DNA of 32,718 nt, from contig NZ_PVXP01000034.1 in NCBI RefSeq assembly GCF_002995845.1, forward strand, positions 1 through 32,718. The letters are read 5' to 3'. The notes under the pieces are model-generated. The model was not told the DNA's origin and made no database searches. It saw nothing but the letters and a program-made list of their open reading frames with translations. Positions 31,809 through 32,718 of this stretch are shown here, in pieces. The stretch's first letter is position 1; every line of letters begins with the position of its first letter. Both the position numbers and the translations under genes were made by a program. Source of the stretch: Clostridium luticellarii (lineage in GTDB: Bacteria; Bacillota; Clostridia; Clostridiales; Clostridiaceae).

Positions 31809-31832
31809 GCAGTCTGCAAGCACTTTGCAAGC
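31802..31832. repeat. Three 11-bp-spaced direct repeats (TGCAAGC) upstream of the late promoter
   Basis: TGCAAGC at 31804-31810, 31815-31821 and 31826-31832, an exact 11-bp period (about one helix turn), placing all copies on one DNA face. They overlap the -35 region, as for binding sites of late-gene activators. Small-terminase (cosB-like) binding sites are an alternative reading. The last repeat touches the end of the neighbouring gene. Confidence 0.6.
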
Positions 31833-32224
31833 TAACATTCTTTATGTAAAAATACATAATTGGTGGTTTCTCTATATTTCGTAAATCCTATTTTTAAAAG
31901 TTCTTTCTCTATTTTGGGATTGCTAGTCGCTGTTTCTATTGGTTTCTTATTATCCTTTAAATATTCCATTTTTGCTTTTAGAACCGTCTTAAAACTCCTT
32001 ATATCTTTTTCAAAATAATCTTCTGTAAAAGTTATTTTGTTTTTAGATTCTTCTAAAGATCCAAAGGCAAGTACTTCTCCTTTAGTTATATTAATAAACC
32101 ATATAGTATTATCTCTATTTACTAAATACGGTAGCTCCTTTTTATATCTTGGTTCTGCAAAATATTTCCCCATGATAGAATAAAATTTGCTCTTGTCATA
32201 CTTACCTTCGAATACTTTAATCAT
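31832..32224 (-). CDS. Phage protein, possibly degenerate GNAT-like
   Basis: 130 aa (MIKVFEGKYDKSKFYSIMGKYFAEPRYKKELPYLVNRDNTIWFINITKGEVLAFGSLEE...). The beta-beta-helix pattern, VLAFGSLEE strand and final ELLKIGFTKYRETTNYVFLHKE resemble the ends of GNAT-type folds, but I see no clear acetyl-CoA loop (Q/RxxGxG/A), so activity is doubtful. It has the best promoter in the region (32257-32285) and AAAGGGGAT as ribosome site. Function unknown. Confidence 0.6.
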   Translation of the reverse strand: MIKVFEGKYDKSKFYSIMGKYFAEPRYKKELPYLVNRDNTIWFINITKGEVLAFGSLEESKNKITFTEDYFEKDIRSFKTVLKAKMEYLKDNKKPIETATSNPKIEKELLKIGFTKYRETTNYVFLHKEC

Positions 32225-32256
32225 TTCTATATCCCCTTTCTTTATCTTACAAATAT

Positions 32257-32285
32257 ATTATAAATCATTCGTCACGAATAGTCAA
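32257..32285 (-). promoter_or_regulatory. Strong promoter with operator-like palindrome in the spacer
   Basis: Minus strand TTGACT (32280-32285), 17-bp spacer, TATAAT (32257-32262). The spacer contains the palindrome ATTCGT-G-ACGAAT (32267-32279), a typical size and place for a phage repressor site. Drives the 130-aa gene and, if read through, the late region. Confidence 0.75.
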
Positions 32286-32325
32286 GTATTTTTTTCATTA
32301 TTTTTTATATTTCTGTAATAAAAAA

Positions 32326-32345
32326 AGATACTTAACAAAGTATCT
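32326..32345 (-). terminator. Terminator after the 63-aa gene
   Basis: Perfect 8-bp stem AGATACTT / AAGTATCT with 4-nt loop, then seven T on the minus strand, directly after the stop codon. Separates upstream phage genes from the 130-aa gene, which has its own promoter. Confidence 0.85.
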
Positions 32346-32347
32346 CT

Positions 32348-32539
32348 TTACCTTTTATCCATAAACCACCAATTAAGTAATTTATGCATAAATAAAATAT
32401 AACCCTCTTTATTATTAGACTTATATAAGTTATACCATCTTTGGAAACAATTATTATATTCATCTATTGTTTCTACATATATAAAGTCTTTAATTAAATC
32501 TCTCTCATTTTTACATATAAACTCTTTTATATTATCCAT
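32348..32539 (-). CDS. Small hypothetical phage protein
   Basis: 63 aa (MDNIKEFICKNERDLIKDFIYVETIDEYNNCFQRWYNLYKSNNKEGYILF), mainly helical. Start chosen at the ATG 8 nt after AGAAGG; an ATG six codons upstream has its ribosome site too close. No family recognised. Confidence 0.5.
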   Translation of the reverse strand: MDNIKEFICKNERDLIKDFIYVETIDEYNNCFQRWYNLYKSNNKEGYILFMHKLLNWWFMDKR

Positions 32540-32628
32540 TTTAATTACCTTCTTCATTTTCCCTTAAAGGGTGTATTCCTTATGCCATGCCCTTTCTTCT
32601 CTTACATGTCGTAATTTAGAATTGATTT

Positions 32629-32718
32629 TTAATATAAATTAACATAATCTACTAAATTAAGCTTAAAAAATTTCTTTTCTAAAAGTTGAGCATTCGCAAG
32701 CTTTGTATATTTTGTATC
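32629..32718 (-). CDS. 3' end of a phage gene running off the window
   Basis: An open minus-strand frame from the window edge to a TAA at 32629-32631 encodes ...TKYTKLANAQLLEKKFFKLN and a few more residues. Composition looks like a real C-terminus (helical, Lys/Leu-rich); the other two frames stop early. Only 29 codons are visible, so this is tentative. Confidence 0.35.
   Translation of the reverse strand, partial: DTKYTKLANAQLLEKKFFKLNLVDYVNLY

Noticed and set aside
31802-31832. CRISPR-like repeats
   Set aside because: Units of 11 bp with no spacer of suitable size; far too short.

Overview
The window looks like a low-GC Firmicute, most likely a Clostridium. Reasons: AT-rich DNA, strong AGGAGG ribosome sites, a Spo0E-like sporulation phosphatase, a CC/Se-motif protein typical of clostridia, and a clostridial-style siphophage prophage. 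I cannot name the species.

Layout. Bases 1-5490 are host chromosome: a Spo0E-like gene, helD (RNA polymerase-associated helicase-like ATPase), an ECF transporter S component, a polypeptide deformylase with a TTG start, a CC/Se-motif protein, and the 3' part of a B12-type radical SAM gene. That last gene is cut just before its CxxxCxxC cluster motif, exactly where foreign DNA begins. I infer that the prophage inserted into this gene, leaving its 3' part here and its 5' part beyond the right edge.

Bases ~5490-32718 are prophage, and almost everything is read leftward (minus strand). In transcription order, from the right: early or regulatory scraps (partial gene at the edge, a 63-aa protein, a 130-aa protein behind a consensus promoter with an operator-like palindrome); a 308-bp stretch without a protein gene that holds a promoter, three 11-bp repeats, a foldable RNA of ~225 nt and a terminator; small Cys-rich proteins; terminase small subunit, a small HExxH protein, terminase large subunit; portal, minor head protein, small zinc-ribbon/Cys-rich proteins, scaffold, decoration-like protein, major capsid (protein E family); head-tail connectors; major tail protein; a GT-A glycosyltransferase; tail chaperones with an apparent frameshift; tape measure with 22-residue repeats and an SLT lysozyme-like domain; distal tail protein; a 1654-aa tail/fibre protein; holin, GH25 endolysin, second (LLH-like) holin. 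Between the lysis genes and the left junction lie two convergent extra genes: a membrane-anchored protein with its own promoter, and a secreted Ig-like protein. No integrase, repressor or replication gene is visible; these should lie to the right.

Most notable: (1) the possible structured leader or small RNA upstream of the late genes; (2) four prophage proteins in the head and tail modules that end in Thr-rich tails (TTTT(E)AP type) alongside a glycosyltransferase gene placed directly after the major tail gene, suggesting virion O-glycosylation; (3) the split radical SAM gene; (4) a tail-chaperone overlap that needs a +1 or -2 shift rather than the common -1.
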